Of a stretch of 64,000 nucleotides of DNA, positions 24,762 through 32,137 are shown piece after piece. Under the pieces are notes generated by a model, which saw only the letters and a program-made list of their open reading frames with translations, was not told the DNA's origin and searched no databases. Both the position numbers and the translations under genes were made by a program. The stretch covers positions 496,001 through 560,000 of the forward strand of contig JAKSIO010000001.1 of assembly GCA_024398785.1 (NCBI GenBank). Reading direction: 5' to 3'. Position 1 is the first letter of the stretch. Every line of letters begins with the position of its first letter. Source of the DNA: Bacteroidaceae bacterium. GTDB lineage: Bacteria > Bacteroidota > Bacteroidia > Bacteroidales > Bacteroidaceae.

Positions 24762-25355
24762 ATGGCAAACATCGCAACAACAACTTTCAAGGTCCTGGGT
24801 TCACGCAAGGCAGTGAACGACCTTTGGGCGACTCTCCAGCAGATGGAGGTCAACAGTAAGAACATCTGGCTCGGTGACTTGGCAAAGCACTATGGCATCG
24901 ACTATGAGGCAAAGCACATCATGGTTCGTGGCAGTATCTACTGGGCAGAGTATGAGGAAGACCCATCCAACGACTACTATCTCCTGTCCTTTGAGACCGA
25001 GAGCGCATGGAGTGAGCCTAATGAGATATTCGAGGAGATAAGCCATCTTCTTTGGGATGAACTTGAAATCAACTACCGAGTGACCGAGTGCGGTTGTGAG
25101 GTGTTCCATGTCCATCAGGAATCTGTCTATGACTTCTTCCCTGAAGAGTGCTGTGTCAGTTCATACGGAGAGCCTTTTGAAGAGGCTTGTGAGGATGTCT
25201 TCGAGACCATCGGTGACGCCATCAACGAGTGGTGCACAAAGATGGGAATAGAGCAGGGAGAGCGTACCAATAAAGAGATGCTAGACTTCATCAACTCCTA
25301 TGAGTACGAGGACTGCGACACTTACTTCTATATCCATCCGTTCACATTCGATTAA
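24762..25355 (+). CDS. YubB/DUF1281-like ferredoxin-fold protein
   Basis: 197 residues, strongly acidic. The start (A-N-I-A-T-T-T-F-K-V-L-G-S-R-K-A-V-N-D-L-W) and L-G-D-L-A-K-H-Y-G-I-D followed by V-R-G-S-I-Y-W match the layout of the YubB ferredoxin-like domain (DUF1281), found on plasmids and integrative elements. Some such proteins have been discussed as anti-defence factors. The C-terminal half is rich in Glu, Asp and aromatic residues and could mimic DNA, but that is speculation. It follows leader B1 directly and is followed by a DUF2958-like gene. Confidence 0.65.
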   Translation: MANIATTTFKVLGSRKAVNDLWATLQQMEVNSKNIWLGDLAKHYGIDYEAKHIMVRGSIYWAEYEEDPSNDYYLLSFETESAWSEPNEIFEEISHLLWDELEINYRVTECGCEVFHVHQESVYDFFPEECCVSSYGEPFEEACEDVFETIGDAINEWCTKMGIEQGERTNKEMLDFINSYEYEDCDTYFYIHPFTFD

Positions 25356-25406
25356 CAAACCCGAAGGTTGGCTGTCAGTTGTGACAGCCGCCTTCACAAA
25401 ATCATA

Positions 25407-25790
25407 ATGACTATGACTGCATTAGAGCAAAACCGCCTTATGACTCCACAGCTGGAGCAGGCTTTGAATGGTTCACCATTGTATTCGCAGGACGACAAGC
25501 AGAAGGATGCTGTCTGTCATGCTATCTTCAGCATCGGTAATGTCAGATGGTATGTCCTGGAAGGGGAGAAGGAGAGTGAAGATTTCACTATGTTTGGAAT
25601 CGTTGCCGGTCTCCAGGCAACCGAATACGGCTACATGTCTCTCAATGAGATGGCAGGAGTAACCCTTGATGCCAGGAGCTACGGGCTCGGTATCATGACC
25701 ATTGAACAGGATAAGGAGTTCGAGCCTTGCAAACTGGCAGACATCCAGGACGGAGAACTGCAGAGGTTCCTGTCAGAGATGTATGACTAG
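25407..25790 (+). CDS. DUF2958-like protein
   Basis: I chose the ATG at 25407 (M-T-M-T-A-L-E-Q-N-R-L-M-T-P), giving 127 residues; a GTG or upstream start would add 13. The pattern L-Y-S-Q-D-D-K-Q-K-D-A, W-Y-V-L-E-G-E, F-G-I-V-A-G, E-Y-G-Y-M-S-L-N-E-M, and the acidic ending fit the DUF2958 family, widespread on mobile elements near SSB and YubB-like genes. Its function is unknown. It follows the YubB-like gene by 51 bases and is probably transcribed with it. Confidence 0.7.
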   Translation: MTMTALEQNRLMTPQLEQALNGSPLYSQDDKQKDAVCHAIFSIGNVRWYVLEGEKESEDFTMFGIVAGLQATEYGYMSLNEMAGVTLDARSYGLGIMTIEQDKEFEPCKLADIQDGELQRFLSEMYD

Positions 25791-25855
25791 GATGGAAGCC
25801 GTGGAGAAATCCGCGGCTTTTCCTTCTGTGGATCAGGAAAAGCCGTGACCTGGTT

Positions 25856-26056
25856 TTAATCAACAGGACAGTAGTCCCATGAGTAGCTTGCATACATGGT
25901 GTCGTGCACGCCATCCTGGATCCGCTTTTCTATCCCTGCCATGTCCATCTCCTCGTCATCATTGGCGAGAAGATAGCTTGTCATGTTCTCCTTCGATGTG
26001 AAGATGTGCGGATCTTCCTCAGTCATGAGGAGAATGAGTTTGTTTTCGGTGCTCAT
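25856..26056 (-). CDS. Small acidic hypothetical protein (66 aa)
   Basis: Starts M-S-T-E-N-K-L-I-L-L-M-T-E-E-D-P and ends Y-S-W-D-Y-C-P-V-D. It is compact and acidic and opposes its neighbours. The upstream sequence on this strand has CAcaTTTG, close to but not the full TAnnTTTG element. Composition looks protein-like rather than random. The family is not recognised. Confidence 0.5.
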   Translation of the reverse strand: MSTENKLILLMTEEDPHIFTSKENMTSYLLANDDEEMDMAGIEKRIQDGVHDTMYASYSWDYCPVD

Positions 26057-26530
26057 TTTCAGTAATGTTTATTGCTGCAAATGTGAGCAATCATGGTTTA
26101 ATTTGCAAGTACCCAAACGTTTATAAACGATTAAGTGATCGCTCGGCCTTTTTAATCTTCGCCCATCCCATGACGATACGGCTATGGAGGCATTGCATTG
26201 AGCCATGATGCAAGGTCGCACAGGATGTGCTGACTTTGCATTACGGCACATGCTTCACCACGGACGGCATGAAGACACTTACATACCTTGTGTGTAAGAG
26301 ACTTCATCCTTGACCGTCCTTCCATGGACGTATCATCATTTCCCACCCATAGGATTTGGACTGAAATTGAAGTGGTTATGAAATGGTTAACCTATGGTTA
26401 TTTCTGGTTAACCATTGGTTAACCGTAAAATAACTGCCATTTAACCGAGTTCTGGAATACTTTTTAATAATGTTTCGCGGGCGCGTGAAGCACGTTGCTC
26501 GCAAAATATGGCCGGGTATTAATCTTCGTC
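26057..26530. other. Non-coding region holding the iteron array
   Basis: The 470 bases between the small acidic gene and leader B2 contain the GGTTAACC array and an AT-rich stretch after it. I see no convincing gene. A short hairpin-rich segment around 26200-26330 (repeated CATGATGCAAGG / CATTGCATTGAG-like words) may be structured. Confidence 0.4.
26374..26424. repeat. Phased GGTTA(ACC) iteron array
   Basis: GGTTA starts at 26374, 26385, 26396, 26406 and 26417, so the spacing is 11, 11, 10 and 11 bases, one helical turn each. Three of the five are full palindromes, GGTTAACC (26385-26392, 26406-26413, 26417-26424). A further TTAACC occurs at 26441-26446. Such an array is typical of cooperative binding sites for a regulator, a replication initiator or a relaxosome accessory protein. 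Confidence 0.75.
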
Positions 26531-26790
26531 TTTCTCTTTTAACCAGAAGATGACTCTCTGTTTCTGGCCTTGGGATTTGTGCATATTGTTCTGCAAAATA
26601 ACTCGTTCCTCACAAACCGTCAAATCCGACTATCGGCCTGAAGACTGAAAACAATCTTCCTTCCCTAAGGTGAAGAGTATTCTTTTCCTCGTATTTGCCT
26701 CAATGGTTCGTCACTTCCTGCTCAAAGCAGAAAAATATTTCAATCCCTGGCCGAAAGGCCGAAAAGAAGGGAAGAAAAATAAGTTCAGCT
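26531..26790 (+). promoter_or_regulatory. Repeated 260-bp leader, copy B2
   Basis: Second copy of the leader seen at 24498-24761: TTTCTCTTTTAACCAGA at 26531, CATATTGTTCTGCAAA at 26582-26597, AACAATCTTCCTTC at 26650-26663, GAAGAGTATTCTT at 26672, the 19-base block at 26724-26742, and the GGCCGAAAGGCC hairpin at 26749-26760 with GAAAAGAAGGGA just before the ATG. The shared part ends at the start codon, so the element belongs to expression of the gene behind it. Confidence 0.7.
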
Positions 26791-27363
26791 ATGAGACAGA
26801 CAGACCTAAACATACAGAAGCAGCTTGACAAGCCTATCACATGGTTCTTCAAGTATTTCCCCGTTCGTATCAAGAATGTGAGCTTTGCTGACTTGGTTGC
26901 TCGCAAGCTTGTCTATGACTTCAAGGATGGCGATGAGCTCAGCGTGAAGATGGTGGCGGAAGAGACGGCAAGCCAAATGAGGGACAAGTATGGGGACAAG
27001 TGCTCAGACATAGTGTTCTCATGTGTGCCGGCATCATCAGCCGAGAAGAATGAGATTCGCTATAAGGATTTCTGCAGCAAGGTTTGTGAGCTCTGCGGCT
27101 GCATTAACGGATATGACCATGTCAAGGTCGTGGGTGAACGTCTCTCGGTTCATGAGAACCGCGACAAGGAGAAGGAAATCCGTAAGGTCAACATAGTTGA
27201 GTTTGACAAGGAGTGGTTCAAGGGAAGGGAAGTGATATGCTTTGATGACATCATCACAAAAGGTCATTCCTATGCGAACTACGCCAATCAGTTAGAATCA
27301 TTGGGAGCAAGTGTACTTGGAGGCATGTTCCTCGCTCGCACCCATTATAACGTAAATAGCTAA
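26791..27363 (+). CDS. Phosphoribosyltransferase-like protein
   Basis: I chose the ATG at 26791 because the frame upstream of it overlaps the conserved leader; 190 residues. The C-terminal part has V-I-C-F-D-D-I-I-T-K-G-H-S-Y, the PRPP-binding loop of type I phosphoribosyltransferases (ComF/orotate-PRTase type), with F-S-C-V-P-A-S-S in the N-terminal half as a typical strand-loop. Several Cys residues (C-S-K-V-C-E-L-C-G-C) may bind metal. It is probably a ComF-like protein with a role in DNA uptake or nucleotide salvage. It shares one base with the SLOG gene that follows. Confidence 0.75.
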   Translation: MRQTDLNIQKQLDKPITWFFKYFPVRIKNVSFADLVARKLVYDFKDGDELSVKMVAEETASQMRDKYGDKCSDIVFSCVPASSAEKNEIRYKDFCSKVCELCGCINGYDHVKVVGERLSVHENRDKEKEIRKVNIVEFDKEWFKGREVICFDDIITKGHSYANYANQLESLGASVLGGMFLARTHYNVNS

Positions 27364-27854
27364 TGAATATGGATCCAAAATTCAGCGAGGCAGCTACGGC
27401 TGCCTTTACGGGACATCGTTTCTTCGATTTCTCGCGTAAAGAGGATGTCAAGGCACGGCTTACGGCAAGTGTCCTGGATGCCTACGAACATGGTGTTACC
27501 AGGTTCATGACCGGCATGGCCGTTGGCTTTGACATGCTGGCAGCCGAGGTGGTGCTGTCTTTGAAGGGTCTATGCCCGGGTATCACACTCGTGGCAGTTG
27601 TCCCTTATTCAGGTCAGGCAGAGAGGTTCAGTGACTACAATCATCGTCGTTACGATACTCTCCTGGCCCAGGCAGATGAGACTATCGTCCTCAGTGACCA
27701 GTACTATACCAGATGCTTTCTGGAGCGTGACCGCTTCATGGTTGAGCATTCGTCAATGCTCATTGCCTGCTATGACGGTAGGGAGAAGGGCGGTACGTTC
27801 TGGACTGTCCGGCTGGCTGAGAGTCTGGCACGGAGGGTAGTAAATGTATATTAA
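27363..27854 (+). CDS. SLOG-family protein (DUF1273/YpsA-like)
   Basis: 163 residues starting at the ATG that overlaps the previous stop (TAATG). Features: A-A-F-T-G-H-R-F-F-D-F at the start, M-T-G-M-A-V-G-F-D-M-L-A-A-E in the middle, a V-V-P-Y strand, and E-R-D-R-F-M-V-E-H-S-S-M-L-I-A-C-Y near the end. These are the Rossmann-like signatures of the SLOG superfamily, which bind nucleotide-derived ligands. SLOG proteins are common on mobile elements and in defence and anti-defence loci; the ligand here is unknown. Coupled to the PRTase-like gene. Confidence 0.8.
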   Translation: MNMDPKFSEAATAAFTGHRFFDFSRKEDVKARLTASVLDAYEHGVTRFMTGMAVGFDMLAAEVVLSLKGLCPGITLVAVVPYSGQAERFSDYNHRRYDTLLAQADETIVLSDQYYTRCFLERDRFMVEHSSMLIACYDGREKGGTFWTVRLAESLARRVVNVY

Positions 27855-27870
27855 CCAATAACCGCTTTGT

Positions 27871-27984
27871 ATGGATGATCTTTTGAGCATCATCCTGTTT
27901 GTGGTTCTATTTTTTGTTCTGAAACCTGTTATCAAGGCCATCTTGCGTGGCTTTGGCAGCTCAGATCATTATAGAGACCGCTAA
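27871..27984 (+). CDS. Small membrane protein, 37 aa
   Basis: ATG at 27871, stop at 27982-27984: M-D-D-L-L-S-I-I-L-F-V-V-L-F-F-V-L-K-P-V, then A-I-L-R-G-F-G and a charged end. One hydrophobic helix and a basic inside tail. It follows the SLOG gene by 16 bases, so it is probably the last gene of that operon. Confidence 0.6.
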   Translation: MDDLLSIILFVVLFFVLKPVIKAILRGFGSSDHYRDR

Positions 27985-28034
27985 ACAGGAGTAACTTCAT
28001 ATACCTATGTCGTTCGTAGTGTTTGAAAAACAAA

Positions 28035-28062
28035 ACAGACACTACCGGATTGGTGTGTCTGT
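28035..28062. terminator. Probable bidirectional terminator
   Basis: Eight-base perfect stem ACAGACAC / GTGTCTGT (28035-28042 and 28055-28062) between the end of the rightward small-protein gene and the end of the leftward radical SAM operon. Confidence 0.6.
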
Positions 28063-28119
28063 ATCTGAATGATTGAATGTTATTTCTCTATTGACCATGA
28101 TAAGTGGTAAGATGGTCAG

Positions 28120-29385
28120 CTATTGTTTCGGGTAGAATAGGGAAAAAACGGCTCCTACGTGCTCGAACCCTTTCCGCGTTACTGTTAGCTCATCATTGGA
28201 CAATTGTAGAAGTTGGTTCAACAAGCAAAAGTCAATTATATCTTTGTAGATATTTCTTGCATCTTTTCCTAATATGTTAGATAGATGTTTTAACGAAAAC
28301 GAGCCATTGTAAGCCGATATGGCGATGTATTTGGCTGCCAGTTCCTCTTTGGGTAATAGATAAGTATAACCACCTTCATAAGTTGGTAGATTTATCAGCT
28401 CTCTGATGTCCATCTCACCTTTGCCTACATTGTAGCAGATACCAGCCTTTGACATGCTTTGGGCAGAAATCCCGAATCCCTTGTACGATACACCTTCAAG
28501 CATTCGACTCCTAAGATATGATGACAAGCCTCTGTCTCTTTCGTCCATAGAGAATGCATTTTCGCCGAATCTGGCTTTATATCCCAATGCGATCAGACCA
28601 TTGTAGTATTGGCTGTATTGCTCGAACAAGATTGACTTCGATGGAACATTCTTGCTTGTAATCATATTCGTCCTTAGTTCGTATAGAGTTACTTGCTGAG
28701 GATGCAGCTCGGAAATTGCGGCTAAATCCATATCAATGGTGTAGCTTGTCTGTCCTTTTAGTCCATACATGAGGTCAAGATTTACTTTCTCAATTCCCTT
28801 TGATATAGCCGTGCCTATCCATCTTTGCATTTCATCCAAATCATTGTTGTGCCGATGGTGATGATACATAACCTGTTTGTCTGTGCTTTGGATGCCCAGA
28901 GACAACCTATGTATTCCGCTTGCAGCGATGAGTTCTAACTTCTTGTCAGATAGAGTGTCAAATGTGCCTTCAATGCTTGGCTCAAAATCGCTTGACACAT
29001 CAATCCAATCCAATGCTTCCCTAAAAATCTGGAGAAGATAGTAAAAGTTTCCCTCGCTTAATGAAGTTGGTGTTCCACCTCCTATGTCAAAACCTCGTAG
29101 TATTATGTCCGGGTGATTTGATACAAAATTAGAAACATCATTATCTAATGTCCTGAGGTATTGATACTGCTGTTTTTCATTGGGACAAATCATCCTTGTA
29201 TATTCGCAGAAAGAACATAGTTGGCGGCAAAATGGAATATGGATGTAGAAGGACAACTCCTTTTCCTGATTGAAAGGAAGTGTTTGGTCAATACGAAATT
29301 TTGCCCACTGATCTGGTGATAATGGGTATGAAGTGTTCCAGATGGGATCTTCCTTTCTGGTATTGTATATTTCTTCTATGCTCAT
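28120..29385 (-). CDS. HemW/HemN-like radical SAM protein
   Basis: 421 residues. The radical SAM cluster is F-C-R-Q-L-C-S-F-C (Cys 53, 57 and 60), preceded by Y-I-H-I-P, and the glycine-rich D-I-G-G-G-T-P-T-S-L follows. H-R-L-S-L-G-I-Q-S-T-D and D-L-M-Y-G-L-K-G-Q-T are the HemN-family signatures. Family members reduce heme-precursor or heme substrates or insert heme, but several are general radical SAM enzymes. It is the last gene of a leftward operon and shares one base with the gene before it. A second radical SAM protein and a macrodomain protein precede it, so a modification role in this cassette is more likely than housekeeping heme work. Confidence 0.8.
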   Translation of the reverse strand: MSIEEIYNTRKEDPIWNTSYPLSPDQWAKFRIDQTLPFNQEKELSFYIHIPFCRQLCSFCEYTRMICPNEKQQYQYLRTLDNDVSNFVSNHPDIILRGFDIGGGTPTSLSEGNFYYLLQIFREALDWIDVSSDFEPSIEGTFDTLSDKKLELIAASGIHRLSLGIQSTDKQVMYHHHRHNNDLDEMQRWIGTAISKGIEKVNLDLMYGLKGQTSYTIDMDLAAISELHPQQVTLYELRTNMITSKNVPSKSILFEQYSQYYNGLIALGYKARFGENAFSMDERDRGLSSYLRSRMLEGVSYKGFGISAQSMSKAGICYNVGKGEMDIRELINLPTYEGGYTYLLPKEELAAKYIAISAYNGSFSLKHLSNILGKDARNIYKDIIDFCLLNQLLQLSNDELTVTRKGFEHVGAVFSLFYPKQ

Positions 29386-30269
29386 CAGTAAATGATGTTG
29401 TCTTGATGAAACCCTTGTCGCAAGTATTCTCCGTCATATACCAGTGAAGACTCACAGTATTGAGGATTGGCATAGTTCCGCATGTATATTTCGAGAATCT
29501 TCAGGTCTTTATTGTACAGGTAGTTGCTGCACTTGCAGTTGTCCCCACGGTTCATTGATTTGGTAAAATAGACATGAGGTATAGTATCAATGTGAATATC
29601 CTCCAGGTCAATAAAGCGCTCCTTGCAATAGCTGTTGACCTTCATTAAGGCAACGAATCCTATTCGTGGAATGCCAAGTTGCAATGCGAAGTCCAGCATC
29701 TTGTGTGCTTCCTCTGGACTATCGATGTATCCTTTTATCAGGTTGCAGCTGACGTTGAGTTTCTGCTTGTTGACACCTTCAAACTTAAATGCGTCTTCTG
29801 GGATATTGCATCCGTATAGTTCGGAAAGCTTATCAATATCATAATGATGAAGTGACATGCTGATACTGTCCCATCGTGGATGACGCATCAATTCCTGAGA
29901 TTGCGCCAGTAGACCATTGGTGTTTAGATGTAAGTGAATATCATCAAACACTTTTCCGTACATACGTTGTAGAATATTTTCTACAAGTTGATACACGACA
30001 GAAGGTTCACCCCCTGTTATATTCAGGCGGTTCACTTTAATGCCTTGCACCTTCAGTTTCAGGATTATGTCTTCCAGTTTGTCAATATCAAATGGCTTGC
30101 TTGCAGGTTGTGCACCGGCATTACTACAGAATAGACAATGGGCATTACATCCATTCGTTACCTTGACAAACAGGTTGACAAATGGAGCTATGCGTTTTGG
30201 GGGCAGAGTTCCTAAACAACAATCAAATTCTTTGACCGCTATCTTTTTCCCACAGAAATCGACAACCAT
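29385..30269 (-). CDS. Radical SAM protein (MoaA/NifB-like fold)
   Basis: 294 residues. The cluster motif is G-C-N-A-H-C-L-F-C (Cys 41, 45 and 48), followed by L-N-I-T-G-G-E-P, H-L-N-T-N-G-L and I-S-M-S-L-H-H-Y, the standard SAM-binding and barrel motifs. Extra Cys residues at the C-terminal side (C-K-C-S near 250, C-E-S-S) may bind an auxiliary cluster, but I do not see a full SPASM spacing. It is translated into a HemW-like partner with a one-base overlap. Peptide or nucleotide modification is possible. Confidence 0.8.
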   Translation of the reverse strand: MVVDFCGKKIAVKEFDCCLGTLPPKRIAPFVNLFVKVTNGCNAHCLFCSNAGAQPASKPFDIDKLEDIILKLKVQGIKVNRLNITGGEPSVVYQLVENILQRMYGKVFDDIHLHLNTNGLLAQSQELMRHPRWDSISMSLHHYDIDKLSELYGCNIPEDAFKFEGVNKQKLNVSCNLIKGYIDSPEEAHKMLDFALQLGIPRIGFVALMKVNSYCKERFIDLEDIHIDTIPHVYFTKSMNRGDNCKCSNYLYNKDLKILEIYMRNYANPQYCESSLVYDGEYLRQGFHQDNIIY

Positions 30270-30270
30270 A

Positions 30271-32109
30271 TTATCTGTATCTCTTTATGAATGCAAGTTT
30301 ATCTTCCTCTGAATCGAACTTCATCTTTCCACGATAACGAGAGTATACAGGAAGCGAATAATCTTCGACTGGAATATATGCATCATCATAGTTTCCTTCG
30401 TTTACATGCTTGTAGTTAGGGTCTTTATCAAGAATCGTATGAGCGAACTTCATTTCAAAGCTCTCACTTGAGAATGGCCATCTCCTGAAATCCGAACAAC
30501 CTTTCTCGATATCATTACCTCTAACTCTGAATACTGGTCCGTATATGGGGTTATCGGTATAGTGTCCAGATATTGGTCCTCGCAAATCAGGGTGACATCC
30601 AATTTGACCATAGGCTAACTGAATCATTTCCCTTATGCCATGCTCTTTCAGCATTCTTTCATATCTTCCAAAAATGATTTCTTCAAGAGCTGCATTATCA
30701 AGACAACCGTTACGACTTATATTGTTCCATTCATCCATCAATATCCAACGTAAATCATGCAGAGCAAAACGATTGAAGCTATAATAATACCCTTCATCGT
30801 TAGAACTACAATGGCTAAATCCGATTGATGGAAGATCTTCTTCTATATGTCGATAATCGCTGTACTTACGGAAATCATTCAAGAACTGAATATATTTCAC
30901 AAGTTTGCTGACGGAGTAATTGTAGAATATGTTTGTAATTGTATCATCTAGAAAATGACCATTGTCTTTGTGATAATCATATAAATCCTTTTCAAGCATT
31001 GCAAAGTCAACAACTTTGCCTTCGTTCTGGTATTGGTTCATTAGACACCAAATAGTTCTGATTGCCATAAAAGCGTATTCGTCCCCATATCGTACATTTC
31101 TTTCGATCAATTCCATCAGACGCTTTTCTGCATCATCAGCATCCTTGATAGGCTCTTGATCATTCAGTACTTTCAGCAGGTCCACCAATGTACGCATCTG
31201 ACCATACATGATTGTCTTTACTTCATCAGGAAGCTTTGTTCTGAGCACTTCCACAAATGATTTTGGAAGACAGACATTGTTTAGTATTGCGGCGTTAGCA
31301 AAGAGAGGTGCAATCTCATCATCCTTGAACCCTGCAATCCCGCAACCGATACGGGTCACATAAAAGAACAGCTCGTCGTGTTGTTCTGCGAATCGTGTAA
31401 ACTCATCCACATAAGGCTTGATGGTTTCAACTCCACCCTGCATGGTCGGGATGGCATAACTCTGCCCCTGCAAACCTACACCTTGCCCCCAGATTGCACC
31501 GAAGCGTTGCATTGCTGCACGGGCAGCACCACCTTTATGCATGCCGGTAAGATTGCTCCCAAATACAAAGATTTCATCATATTTCAGTGAATCAATTCTA
31601 TCTGGTGTGTACATAGGTCGGACAATCTCATTATATCTCCTTTCTATTGCAGGCTGAGTATTGTTATCGGTTGATATAGTGCTGATTTCATCTTTCAGTA
31701 TGGATAATGTGCGCTTACACTTTTTGCCATCATAGAACTTATCTAACACCTTGGCAAAATCATTGTTGGGTGCGACTAAGTCAAAGAGGGTCATGCAGGA
31801 ACAAACCTTCATTGCATCAAGTCCGCCAAATATGTTTTCCGCAGAGCCATTCTGCTCAAGCAATGCAGATGTGATCTCGAGGAGTCTGCCTCTGAGAAGC
31901 ACATTGTCCCAATAGGCTTTCGCCTCGGACAAAGACTGTATGCCATAGTACTTTGAAGTACTGCTATGTCCAAGCCCTGCTATCTGAGGAAATATGTACC
32001 AAATCCAATGGTTTCTTTTCCTTCCATTACGAACCTCATTCAATGCGAACTTATAGGAGTTGTTGCTATCCTGAGCCTTTATAAATCTTTGTATGTCGAA
32101 AGTATCCAT
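30271..32109 (-). CDS. DUF1810 plus macrodomain-like protein with C-terminal extension
   Basis: 612 residues in three parts. Residues 1-145 are DUF1810 (D-I-Q-R-F-I-K-A-Q, H-W-I-W-Y-I-F-P-Q, G-I-Q-S-L-S-E-A-K-A-Y). Residues 178-285 match the A1S_2505-type macrodomain-like family (F-V-F-G-S-N-L-T-G-M-H-K-G-G-A-A-R-A-A, G-C-G-I-A-G-F). Residues about 310-612 form a helical C-terminal region ending in D-D-A-Y-I-P-V-E-D-Y-S-L-P, also found in the neighbour at 32138-33931. Both named domains are linked to NAD/ADP-ribose chemistry. I infer a role in ADP-ribose or NAD-derived signals. Confidence 0.75.
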   Translation of the reverse strand: MDTFDIQRFIKAQDSNNSYKFALNEVRNGRKRNHWIWYIFPQIAGLGHSSTSKYYGIQSLSEAKAYWDNVLLRGRLLEITSALLEQNGSAENIFGGLDAMKVCSCMTLFDLVAPNNDFAKVLDKFYDGKKCKRTLSILKDEISTISTDNNTQPAIERRYNEIVRPMYTPDRIDSLKYDEIFVFGSNLTGMHKGGAARAAMQRFGAIWGQGVGLQGQSYAIPTMQGGVETIKPYVDEFTRFAEQHDELFFYVTRIGCGIAGFKDDEIAPLFANAAILNNVCLPKSFVEVLRTKLPDEVKTIMYGQMRTLVDLLKVLNDQEPIKDADDAEKRLMELIERNVRYGDEYAFMAIRTIWCLMNQYQNEGKVVDFAMLEKDLYDYHKDNGHFLDDTITNIFYNYSVSKLVKYIQFLNDFRKYSDYRHIEEDLPSIGFSHCSSNDEGYYYSFNRFALHDLRWILMDEWNNISRNGCLDNAALEEIIFGRYERMLKEHGIREMIQLAYGQIGCHPDLRGPISGHYTDNPIYGPVFRVRGNDIEKGCSDFRRWPFSSESFEMKFAHTILDKDPNYKHVNEGNYDDAYIPVEDYSLPVYSRYRGKMKFDSEEDKLAFIKRYR

Positions 32110-32137
32110 ATTTCAGTCTAATATATTGGTTAGGCAG

